From assembly GCA_050744165.1 (NCBI GenBank), contig JBOGGN010000224.1, positions 1 to 14,272 on the forward strand: a DNA stretch of 14,272 nt, in the 5' to 3' direction. A model generated the notes under the pieces. It made no database searches, had not been told where the DNA came from, and saw nothing but the letters and a program-made list of their open reading frames with translations. A program made the position numbers and the translations under genes. The DNA comes from JBOGGN01 sp050744165 (GTDB lineage Bacteria > Actinomycetota > Acidimicrobiia > Acidimicrobiales > Palsa-688). Position 1 is the stretch's first letter, and each line of letters begins with the position of its first letter. This document shows positions 1 to 5,751 of this stretch, in pieces.

Positions 1-31
1 CCCATTGCGCATCCCTACATTCCGCCGTACG

Positions 32-53
32 AAAAAGAGAGAGAGAGAGAGAG
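32..53. repeat. A-tract and (AG)9 dinucleotide repeat after dnaB
   Basis: Five A residues are followed by nine AG dinucleotides, ending two bases before the dnaB stop codon. In the dnaB transcript this reads as a pyrimidine (CU) run ending in five U. No stem precedes it, so it is not a standard intrinsic terminator. It is a simple repeat likely to vary in length. Confidence 0.9.
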
Positions 54-55
54 CC

Positions 56-2326
56 CTAGATGCGGGCGATGTTGTCGAACCGGGTGAAGTGGTTAAGGAA
101 GGCCAGGTTGGTGATCCCCGTTGGGCCGTTGCGGTGCTTTGAGATGATGACCTCGGCAGTGCCACGATCGTCCGATTCGGGGTTGTAAACCTCATCTCTA
201 TAGAGGAACATCACGACGTCCGCGTCCTGCTCCAACGAGCCCGATTCTCTCAAATCGGCGAGGACCGGCCGTTTGTCGGCTCGTGATTCCAGGTTACGGG
301 AGAGCTGGGACAGGGCGATAACGGGAACCTCGAGCTCGCGGGCCAGGATCTTCAGGCCCCGGCTGATCTCCGATACCTCGACCTGGCGGTTTTCGGCGTT
401 GTGGCGACCCGACATGAGTTGGAGGTAGTCGACGACGATGAGCCCGAGGTCGCCGATGCGGCTGCGGAGCCGCCGGGCCTTGGCTCTGATCTCCATCACC
501 GTGAGGTTGGGGTTGTCATCGATGTACAGCGGCGCCTCTCCGAGGCGGCCGATGGCATTGCTGATCTTGGGCCAGTCGGATTCCATCAACTTGCCGTTGC
601 GGACCCTGGTTGACTCGACCCGCGCCTCGGCGCACAGCAACCGCTGGGTTACCTCGGAGTGGCTCATCTCGAGCGAGAAGAACAGCACCGGCCGGCTCGC
701 CTCCATGGCGGCGTGGGCTGCGATCCCGAGAGCCATGGCGGTGTTGTGGGTCGGAATCATGGCCTCGCCGGCGAGGTACAGGTGGTTGGGCGAATCGACG
801 GTGATGCACCGCACCGGTACCGACGGGCAGCACTCGATTGAGATGATCGCCCGCCTGGTGTGGTCATGCTCGTCATCCGGGTCGAGACCAGGACTGCAAT
901 CAGACCCTCCTCTGGGCCGGGACAGCTTCCAGGACAGCCGGGCGGCGAGCGACGAGTGGCGGCCGCCGACGAGCACTCTCACCGGCATCCGCTGGGGCTT
1001 GAAACCCAGCGAGACCAGCAGCTCGTTGATCTGCGGTAGGAGAGTCGCGTTCGAGAGACAGAGTTCGACCCTCCCGTCGTCGTCGATCGTGCCGTCGCAG
1101 TCGAGAAGTCCTTGGAGCAGGTCCAGGCGCTGCGAGCGCGACGCTCGCAGGTACTCGGCGGGCATGCACCGGTCGTCGGCCAACCCGAGTGCACCCTCGC
1201 CGAGGCGCAGTCCGAGCTCGTAGGGATCGACCGGCAGACGTCGGTACGGCAACTGCAATGGCGCAGTCAACGGAATGTGCCAGCGCGGCTTCTGGTCGCT
1301 TCCGGAAAGAACGCCCTCGTCGAGCAACTGCTGGGTCGTGAGGACCAGCGCCGGAGTCCCGGCCCGGCGAGGGCGTTGGCTGTCCTCGTAGACCGCCCAT
1401 TGATGGTCGGCGTCGGCCACCAACGAGGAGCCGTCATCGAAGTTGACCCGGTAACAGGTCCGGTCGTGCATGACCGGCGTGGCGTAGGTCACCGTGCACG
1501 GCCGCCCTTGGTCGTCGAGCACCTGGTGGCCGGCCCGCAGGTCGCGCATGGTCGTCCACCCCGTCGGCGTGGGAATGAGGGTGTCGAGGGCGAGGGCCTT
1601 GCCCATCGACGGCCTCGCCCCGATGATGACCAGGCTGGACGGCTGGAGTCCTGAGAGCCGTTCGTCGAGGTCGATAAAACCTGTCGGCACGCCGGTGATC
1701 GCCTCTCCGCGGTCGTAGAGCGCCTCGAGGCGGTCGAGGCTCTCGGAGAGGAGGTCGTGGAGGGGTCGCAGGGAGTCGGTGACCCGCCGCTCGGCGACCT
1801 CGAACACCATCGACTCAGCTCGGTCTACCGCCTCGGCCACGTCCTCGGGCAGTCCGTAGCCGATCTCGGCGATCTCGCCAGCCACGCCGATCAGGCGGCG
1901 GAGGAGGGCGTGTTCCTCGACGATTCGGGCATAGCGGGCGGCGTTGGTGGTGGCCGGGGTGTTGGCCTGGAGGGTGATCAGGGTGGCCGGGCCACCGATG
2001 GCGTCGAGGAGGTCGACCCGTCGCAGCTCATCGGCCACGGTGACCGGGTCGGCCGGCTCGCCCTGGGCGTAGAGGGAGCAGATGGCGTCGAAGACGTGGC
2101 CGTAGGCCGGCTTGTAGAAGTCGTCGGTGGCGCACGTCTCGACCGCGGCCGCGATGGCATCGCGCGAAAGGAGCATGGCGCCGAGGAGGGACTCCTCAGC
2201 CTGAAGGTTGTTGGGGGGTACCCGCCCCGCCGATCCAGTGCCGCTGCCGCTGCTGCCGCTGCTGCCGCTGCGAGCGCCATGTCGGCGGCGGGCGTCGTCG
2301 AGAGACTGAACCATGGCCGCCATCAC
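56..2326 (-). CDS. dnaB: Replicative DNA helicase DnaB, interrupted by an intein
   Basis: Hexameric 5'-3' helicase that unwinds DNA at the replication fork. The reading frame has 756 codons; removing the intein (residues 244-528) leaves 471 residues, the normal size for DnaB. The N-terminal domain (about 36-140, beginning PPNNLQAEESLLGAML) and the RecA-like C-terminal domain are both clear. Walker A is split: GARPSMGK (236-243) lies before the intein and TAMALG (529 on) after it. Walker B is LIVVDYLQLM (629-638), and the DLRESGSLEQDADVV arginine-finger region follows at 691-705. A Ser/Gly-rich stretch occupies 20-34. The start is uncertain: GTG at 2326, ATG at 2323 and ATG at 2314 are all in frame and none has a strong ribosome site. 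The gene is separated from rplI by a terminator and has its own candidate promoter with an SOS box. The protein can bind ATP only after splicing. Confidence 0.97.
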   Translation of the reverse strand: MMAAMVQSLDDARRRHGARSGSSGSSGSGTGSAGRVPPNNLQAEESLLGAMLLSRDAIAAAVETCATDDFYKPAYGHVFDAICSLYAQGEPADPVTVADELRRVDLLDAIGGPATLITLQANTPATTNAARYARIVEEHALLRRLIGVAGEIAEIGYGLPEDVAEAVDRAESMVFEVAERRVTDSLRPLHDLLSESLDRLEALYDRGEAITGVPTGFIDLDERLSGLQPSSLVIIGARPSMGKALALDTLIPTPTGWTTMRDLRAGHQVLDDQGRPCTVTYATPVMHDRTCYRVNFDDGSSLVADADHQWAVYEDSQRPRRAGTPALVLTTQQLLDEGVLSGSDQKPRWHIPLTAPLQLPYRRLPVDPYELGLRLGEGALGLADDRCMPAEYLRASRSQRLDLLQGLLDCDGTIDDDGRVELCLSNATLLPQINELLVSLGFKPQRMPVRVLVGGRHSSLAARLSWKLSRPRGGSDCSPGLDPDDEHDHTRRAIISIECCPSVPVRCITVDSPNHLYLAGEAMIPTHNTAMALGIAAHAAMEASRPVLFFSLEMSHSEVTQRLLCAEARVESTRVRNGKLMESDWPKISNAIGRLGEAPLYIDDNPNLTVMEIRAKARRLRSRIGDLGLIVVDYLQLMSGRHNAENRQVEVSEISRGLKILARELEVPVIALSQLSRNLESRADKRPVLADLRESGSLEQDADVVMFLYRDEVYNPESDDRGTAEVIISKHRNGPTGITNLAFLNHFTRFDNIARI
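743..1597 (-). mobile_element. Class 3 intein in the DnaB P-loop, with a degenerate LAGLIDADG endonuclease
   Basis: This in-frame insertion of 285 residues (A244-N528) sits between the Lys and Thr of Walker A (MGK / TAM). It begins ALALDTLIPTPTGW, with Ala in place of the usual Cys/Ser, and ends PTHN followed by extein Thr529. Class 3 inteins, known from mycobacteriophage Bethlehem DnaB and mycobacterial DnaBi1, are defined by Trp in block B, Cys in block F and Thr in block G. Here these are W310 (ADADHQW), C507 (VRCITVDSP) and T526 (THN). The endonuclease part keeps one good motif, LLDCDGT (407-413), and a weak first motif, LGEG (375-378). They are only about 30 residues apart, so most of the first half-domain is missing. 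Splicing is probably intact because all splicing residues are present; homing is probably lost. Two extra cysteines (C499, C500) lie close to C507. Confidence 0.95.
2239..2270. repeat. Short TGCCGC/TGC repeat coding the DnaB Ser/Gly stretch
   Basis: Imperfect tandem units (TGCCGC, TGCTGCCGC) encode the Ser-Gly linker near the DnaB N-terminus (about residues 20-30). Such coding repeats change length easily. The stretch lies before the conserved N-terminal domain, so variation should be tolerated. Confidence 0.75.
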
Positions 2327-2426
2327 CCTGGCCCGAATGCCTGTGGAGTCGCCAGAGGGTAAGGCTGGGGATTCAATCGGGACGACGCTCTGGATACCGC
2401 GTCCGCTGTCCCCAGGGACCAGGTGA

Positions 2427-2446
2427 CGAACATGCGTTCGAGCCTA
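2427..2446 (-). promoter_or_regulatory. Candidate dnaB promoter -10 with LexA (SOS) box
   Basis: On the minus strand a -10-like TAGGCT (2446-2441) runs directly into CGAACGCATGTTCG (2440-2427). With the flanking bases, this fits 11 of 12 fixed positions of the actinobacterial LexA operator TCGAAC-N4-GTTCGA. It would cover the transcription start, as expected for a repressor site. It lies just downstream of the rplI terminator and about 100 bases before the dnaB start. No convincing -35 element is visible. The box is a sequence match; LexA control of dnaB is inferred. Confidence 0.55.
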
Positions 2447-2463
2447 CCGGATGGGTAGGACCG

Positions 2464-2502
2464 AAAACGCGAGCGAGCGCCGGGTCTGGGACCCGGCGCT
2501 CG
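2464..2502 (-). terminator. Intrinsic terminator between rplI and dnaB
   Basis: A perfect 13-bp GC-rich stem (2474-2486 with 2490-2502) has a 3-base loop. In the minus-strand transcript it is followed, after a short GC spacer, by four U (2467-2464). It starts 18 bases after the rplI stop codon. It should end the rpsF-ssb-rplI transcript or reduce read-through into dnaB. Confidence 0.8.
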
Positions 2503-2519
2503 TTGTAAAGCGGTGGGGC

Positions 2520-2966
2520 TTACGCGCGGACGACGTCGATCGTTACGCGGAACTCCACGGCGGCGTGCAACTTGACCGGCACTTCGTGGACGCCAATAGT
2601 GCGAATCGGCTCGTCAAGGTGCAGCCGGCGCCGGTCGAGCTCGATGCCCGTCTGCTCGGTGACGGCCGCGACCACATCGGCCACAGTGACCGAACCGAAC
2701 AGCTTGCCCTCCGCCCCGGCTCGGGCCGGGATGCGGATGACCTCGGCGACGAGTAGCCGGGCGATGGTCTGAGCCGATTCCCGGTCTCGGGCATCCTTGC
2801 GGTCTCGCGCCCGGCGCATGGCCGTCGCCTGGGCTTCCACCCCGGGTGCGGCAAGGATTGCATGGCCCTTCGGGAGCAGGTAGTTGCGGGCATAGCCATC
2901 GGCCACCTCGCGGATGTCTCCCCGCTTGCCCAGGTTGTCGACGTCGGTGCGCAGGACCACTCGCAT
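2520..2966 (-). CDS. rplI: 50S ribosomal protein L9
   Basis: L9 binds 23S rRNA near the L1 stalk and helps keep the reading frame. The 148-residue product is the usual length. The N-terminal signature is clear: GKRGDIREVADGYARNYLLP (13-32), then a long charged connecting helix (about 45-75) and a C-terminal domain containing KLFGSVTVADV. The ATG overlaps the ssb stop codon by one base (TAATG), with a GAGGAG ribosome site inside the end of ssb, so translation is probably coupled. In most bacteria rpsR sits directly before rplI; here it does not. Confidence 0.98.
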   Translation of the reverse strand: MRVVLRTDVDNLGKRGDIREVADGYARNYLLPKGHAILAAPGVEAQATAMRRARDRKDARDRESAQTIARLLVAEVIRIPARAGAEGKLFGSVTVADVVAAVTEQTGIELDRRRLHLDEPIRTIGVHEVPVKLHAAVEFRVTIDVVRA

Positions 2967-3607
2967 TAGAAGGGCTCCTCGTCTTGGTCGCCAGCGCTGG
3001 GCGGGCCGCTGTAGCCGCCTCCACCGGAGGTGCCGCCGGAGCTGTAGCCGCCGCCCTGGCCGCCTGCGCCCTGGCTGGCGCCGCCGGAGCTGTAGCCGCC
3101 GCCTTGGCCGCCTGCGCCCTGGCTGGCGCCGCCGGAGCTGTAGCCGCCGCCTTGGTTGCTGTAACCGCTGTAACCGCTGGCACCCTGGTTGCTGTAACCG
3201 CTGGCACCCTGGCCGCCCGTGGCCGGGCTGCCGTCGGGGCCATGGCGATCGTTCTTCGCGATCATCGCGGTGGCGTAGCGCAGGCTGGGTGCCACCTCAT
3301 CCGCGTTGATCTCGATCTTCGAGTGCTTGGTCCCGTCCTGGCCCTCCCAGCTGCGCTGGTCGAGGCGCCCGGTGACGACGACGCGGCTGCCGCGGGACAA
3401 GGACTGGGCGCAGTTCTCGCCCAGGGTGCCCCAGGCGACGACGTCGATGAACGACGTCGCCTCTTCCCACTCGTTGGTCTGGCGGTTTTGCCATCTGCGG
3501 TTGACGGCGACGCCGAACTGAGCGATGGCCTGTCCGGTTCCGGTGAAGCGCAGTTCGGGGTCCCGGGTGATGTTTCCGGTAATGGTGACGTGGTTGCCGT
3601 TGGACAT
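2966..3607 (-). CDS. ssb: Single-stranded DNA-binding protein
   Basis: Coats single-stranded DNA in replication, repair and recombination. The 213-residue product has an OB-fold in about residues 1-112, with NHVTITGNITRDPELRFT at the start, SFIDVVAWG in the middle and GRLDQRSWEGQDG further on. A long flexible Gly/Ser/Gln/Tyr tail follows, and the protein ends in the acidic tip DQDEEPF that recruits partner proteins. The tail contains near-perfect 16-residue repeats encoded by 48-bp DNA repeats. The ATG has a GGAG ribosome site about nine bases upstream. The gene starts 5 bases after rpsF and overlaps rplI by one base, so the three are co-transcribed. Confidence 0.98.
   Translation of the reverse strand: MSNGNHVTITGNITRDPELRFTGTGQAIAQFGVAVNRRWQNRQTNEWEEATSFIDVVAWGTLGENCAQSLSRGSRVVVTGRLDQRSWEGQDGTKHSKIEINADEVAPSLRYATAMIAKNDRHGPDGSPATGGQGASGYSNQGASGYSGYSNQGGGYSSGGASQGAGGQGGGYSSGGASQGAGGQGGGYSSGGTSGGGGYSGPPSAGDQDEEPF
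3033..3155. repeat. 48-bp tandem repeat in the ssb tail
   Basis: Two nearly identical 48-bp units (3033-3080 and 3081-3128) and a partial third copy start with CCGCCGGAGCTG. They encode two 16-residue tail units of the type GGYSSGGASQGAGGQG. The copies differ by very few bases, so the duplication looks recent or kept uniform by recombination. Confidence 0.9.
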
Positions 3608-3612
3608 TGTCT

Positions 3613-3981
3613 TTACTCTCCGTTTGTCCCTTTGTCCGCACCAGGGCCAGCAGCTCCCGCGTCGACTCGGGCCGGCCGGGAGCGGCCGGCGACCTTGTCG
3701 GGGAGCCGGATGACCTTGTAGCGGATCACCTCATCTGCGAGGCGCAGCATCCGGTCGAGCGCAGCCATCACGGGGGGGTCGGCGGTCGCCTCGATGAGGA
3801 CGTAGTACCCCTCGTTGTGATGCTTGATCTCGTAGGCGAATCGGCGCCGCCCCCAGTGATCGACGCGACCCAGGGTGGCCCCTTGGGACGTGATCAACTT
3901 GGTGGCCCGATCAACCGTCGCCCGGATGACGTCCTCGTCCAGGCCGACGTCCAAAATCACCATGACTTCATACGGCCGCAT
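3613..3981 (-). CDS. rpsF: 30S ribosomal protein S6
   Basis: S6 binds the platform of the small subunit next to S18. The 122-residue product starts MRPYEVMVILD, typical of S6, and carries WGRRRFAYEIKHHNEGYYVL (43-62), the conserved core. The last 25 or so residues are a low-complexity basic/acidic extension. A GAGG ribosome site lies about six bases before the ATG. It is the first gene of the rpsF-ssb-rplI operon. Its usual partner gene rpsR is not in the window. Confidence 0.98.
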   Translation of the reverse strand: MRPYEVMVILDVGLDEDVIRATVDRATKLITSQGATLGRVDHWGRRRFAYEIKHHNEGYYVLIEATADPPVMAALDRMLRLADEVIRYKVIRLPDKVAGRSRPARVDAGAAGPGADKGTNGE

Positions 3982-4005
3982 AGCGGACCTCTACCTCCCT
4001 CTGGA

Positions 4006-4043
4006 CCCGGCGTTGCCGCACGGGGCCCCGGCGGATCCGGGGC
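4006..4043 (-). promoter_or_regulatory. Two adjacent hairpins in the rpsF leader
   Basis: Two stems lie back to back in the leader of the rpsF transcript. The first (4043-4025) has a 7-bp stem, GCCCCGG with CCGGGGC, and a 5-base loop ATCCG. The second (4024-4006) has seven pairs with a single bulged T and a GCAA tetraloop of the GNRA type. They lie between the candidate promoter and the ribosome site. Many bacteria have an S6:S18-binding leader upstream of rpsF with conserved CCG elements. The structure here could serve that role, but I cannot match it to the consensus by eye. Confidence 0.4.
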
Positions 4044-4063
4044 AGGGTTTTGTTGACCGAGTC

Positions 4064-4091
4064 ATGGTAACCGACGTCTGCGAGTGGTCCA
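4064..4091 (-). promoter_or_regulatory. Candidate promoter of the rpsF operon
   Basis: On the minus strand TGGACC (4091-4086) and TACCAT (4069-4064) are 16 bases apart. Each matches four of six bases of the -35 and -10 consensus. Transcription would start near 4057, leaving a leader of about 75 bases that contains the two hairpins. This is the only gap wide enough before rpsF (150 bases after the DUF192 gene). Confidence 0.35.
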
Positions 4092-4131
4092 CCGCCTCAG
4101 CATGCCAAAGGGGTGTGACGGGAACTCCGCC

Positions 4132-4674
4132 TCAGCAGCCCCCGCCTACGGTGAGCGAGGATCCGGTCCCGATGCCGAGGCGGCCGAGACCGCCCACGGA
4201 CACCTCCAAGGCATCGGTGTAGGGCGAGGCGGCGGCGTACAACTGGCAGCTGTCCTGGGTCCGGCAGGGCGTCATATCGGTCGAAGACACGAAGTGCCCG
4301 GAGGCGTCGAACCAGGCGATCGACAGGGGAATCAACGTGTCCTTCATGTAGAACTCGACCGTCGTGGGCTGGCCGAACTGGAACAGCATCCCGTCGTAGC
4401 CGGCCAGGTCGGTGCGGTTCATGAGGCCCTGATCCTGCTGCGCTGCCGTCAAGGCAAGGAGTCCACAAAAGTGCCTGGTGGTCCCCTCCGACGAACGGAC
4501 CTCGAAGGCGATCTGGTCGAAACCCCTCACCCGAGAAGGGTGGGCGCCGGACAGCGAGGGCCGCTTGGTCGTGTTGGCGCCCTGTACAAGCAACGCCAGC
4601 ACGCTGAGTATCAAGACGCCGGCCGCCGCCCAGCGCGCCACGCGGGCAGTGCGCTCATCAGTGGCGGCAGGCAT
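4132..4674 (-). CDS. Membrane-anchored DUF192 protein
   Basis: The function of the DUF192 family is unknown. The 180-residue product has a short cytoplasmic start, one hydrophobic segment at about 14-32 (probably a membrane anchor or uncleaved signal), and a DUF192 domain at about 66-178. The family signature is clear: GLMNRTDLAGYDGMLFQF (83-100), FYMKDTLIPLSIAWFD (108-123), Y-AAASPYTDALEV and GGLGRLGIG. Cys137 and Cys143 flank a short loop, and the final residue is Cys180. The start is 20 bases after the panB stop codon, so the two genes are probably co-transcribed. I see no functional link with panB. The domain should lie outside the membrane. Confidence 0.9.
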   Translation of the reverse strand: MPAATDERTARVARWAAAGVLILSVLALLVQGANTTKRPSLSGAHPSRVRGFDQIAFEVRSSEGTTRHFCGLLALTAAQQDQGLMNRTDLAGYDGMLFQFGQPTTVEFYMKDTLIPLSIAWFDASGHFVSSTDMTPCRTQDSCQLYAAASPYTDALEVSVGGLGRLGIGTGSSLTVGGGC

Positions 4675-4694
4675 AGCCGCCCATGGTGGCAGCT

Positions 4695-5555
4695 TTAGCG
4701 GCCGTAAAGATTCACAACCTCCCCCGCTCCCGGTAGCTGGCGGGCCACTTCGGGGGCTAAGTGGTAGGTCTCCTCAGGGCTGGGAAAGCGCCGAGCACGT
4801 ACGTCGCGCACGAACTCCGAGACGGCATGCACGGCATCGGTTTTCAACGAGGCATAGCGCCGGACGAACTTGGGCAACACCCGATCCTCCAAACCCAACA
4901 GGTCGTGGAAGACCAGCACTTGGCCGTCGCAGCTCGGGCCGGCGCCGATGCCGATGGTGGGCACGGCGACGGCGTCGGTGACCATCGCTGCCACTACGTC
5001 GGGCACTCCCTCAAGGACGATGGCGAAGCAACCGGCAGCTGCCAGGGCGCGGCCGTCGTCGATCAGCGCTGCAATGGCGGCCGTCTCCCGGCCCTGAACC
5101 TTGAAGCCGCCCATGGCGTGCACCGACTGTGGGGTCAGCCCGAGGTGGCCCATGACGGGGATCTCGGCGTCGAGAATGGCGTGAATGACCGGCAGCCGCT
5201 TGCGGCCGCCCTCGAGCTTCACCGCCTGAGCGCCGGCCCGGACGAGCCGGGCGGCGTTGCGGACGGCGTCGTCGGCGCCTAGGTGGAAGCTCATCCACGG
5301 CATGTCGGTGATCAGGAGCGGCCGGGGTTTGGCGCGGGCGACAGCGGCGGTGTGGTGCGCCATGTCGTCGACGGTGACCGACAGCGTGTCGTCATAGCCG
5401 AGCACCACCATGGCCAATGAGTCGCCGACCAGGATCATGTCGACCCCGGCGGCATCGGCGATGCGCCCTCCCGGCGCGTCGTAGGCCGTGACCATGACGA
5501 GCGGTTCGCCACCCTTGCGGGCCCGAACCGCGGGCGCGGTAACCCCGGGGGTCAT
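4695..5555 (-). CDS. panB: 3-methyl-2-oxobutanoate hydroxymethyltransferase
   Basis: Transfers a hydroxymethyl group from methylenetetrahydrofolate to 2-oxoisovalerate to give ketopantoate, the first step of pantothenate and coenzyme A synthesis; cytoplasmic, Mg-dependent. From the chosen start the protein has 286 residues, slightly longer than the E. coli enzyme. Expected residues are present: D45 (VGDSLAMV), D84 (ITDMP), K113 and E115 (AVKLEGG), GHLGLTPQSVHAMGGFKVQG (136-155), the general base E182 (LEGVP) and IGIGAG (201-206). The frame extends upstream to an ATG at 5612, but ATG 5555 is preferred because AAGGAGG lies six bases before it and the family sequence starts there. A weak -10-like TACGAT (5616-5611) may be its promoter. 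panC and panD are not nearby. Confidence 0.96.
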   Translation of the reverse strand: MTPGVTAPAVRARKGGEPLVMVTAYDAPGGRIADAAGVDMILVGDSLAMVVLGYDDTLSVTVDDMAHHTAAVARAKPRPLLITDMPWMSFHLGADDAVRNAARLVRAGAQAVKLEGGRKRLPVIHAILDAEIPVMGHLGLTPQSVHAMGGFKVQGRETAAIAALIDDGRALAAAGCFAIVLEGVPDVVAAMVTDAVAVPTIGIGAGPSCDGQVLVFHDLLGLEDRVLPKFVRRYASLKTDAVHAVSEFVRDVRARRFPSPEETYHLAPEVARQLPGAGEVVNLYGR

Positions 5556-5561
5556 GTGGTG

Positions 5562-5568
5562 CCTCCTT
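5562..5568 (-). promoter_or_regulatory. Strong ribosome binding site that fixes the panB start
   Basis: AAGGAGG on the minus strand lies six bases before ATG 5555. It is the strongest ribosome site in the window and rules against the upstream in-frame ATG at 5612. Confidence 0.85.
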
Positions 5569-5751
5569 ACTGTTCCGTCCAGCGCCTGATGGCTGCCGGC
5601 GGCGGCGTTCATCGTACCCGCTGGGCCGGCGGGGCGCCCCGGGTCAGGTAGGCGGCCCAGTCAGGGGGGCGTTTCCTCGGCGGCGGGAGGGCGATGCCGC
5701 TCTGGGCCAGCGGAGTTGGGCGGGGCGGCGCATTTTCCCCACCTTCTGGTT

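Noticed and set aside
438..1223. Plus-strand open frame of 261 codons
   Set aside because: It lies entirely antisense to dnaB and its intein, shows no recognisable domain, and is explained by the high-GC third-position bias of the real gene.
2846..3721. Plus-strand open frame of 291 codons with Ala-rich repeats
   Set aside because: Its repeats are the antisense image of the 48-bp repeats in the ssb tail; rplI, ssb and rpsF on the other strand are certain.
4084..4698. Plus-strand open frame of 204 codons over the DUF192 gene
   Set aside because: No domain, whereas the minus-strand frame carries a clear DUF192 signature and membrane anchor.
5556..5612. Longer panB start at 5612
   Set aside because: The 19 extra residues are not like the family, and a perfect ribosome site supports 5555.
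5617..5751. Small gene or RNA between ponA and panB
   Set aside because: Only a short GC palindrome (GGGGCGCCCC) and no stop-free frame with a ribosome site or RNA fold I could support.
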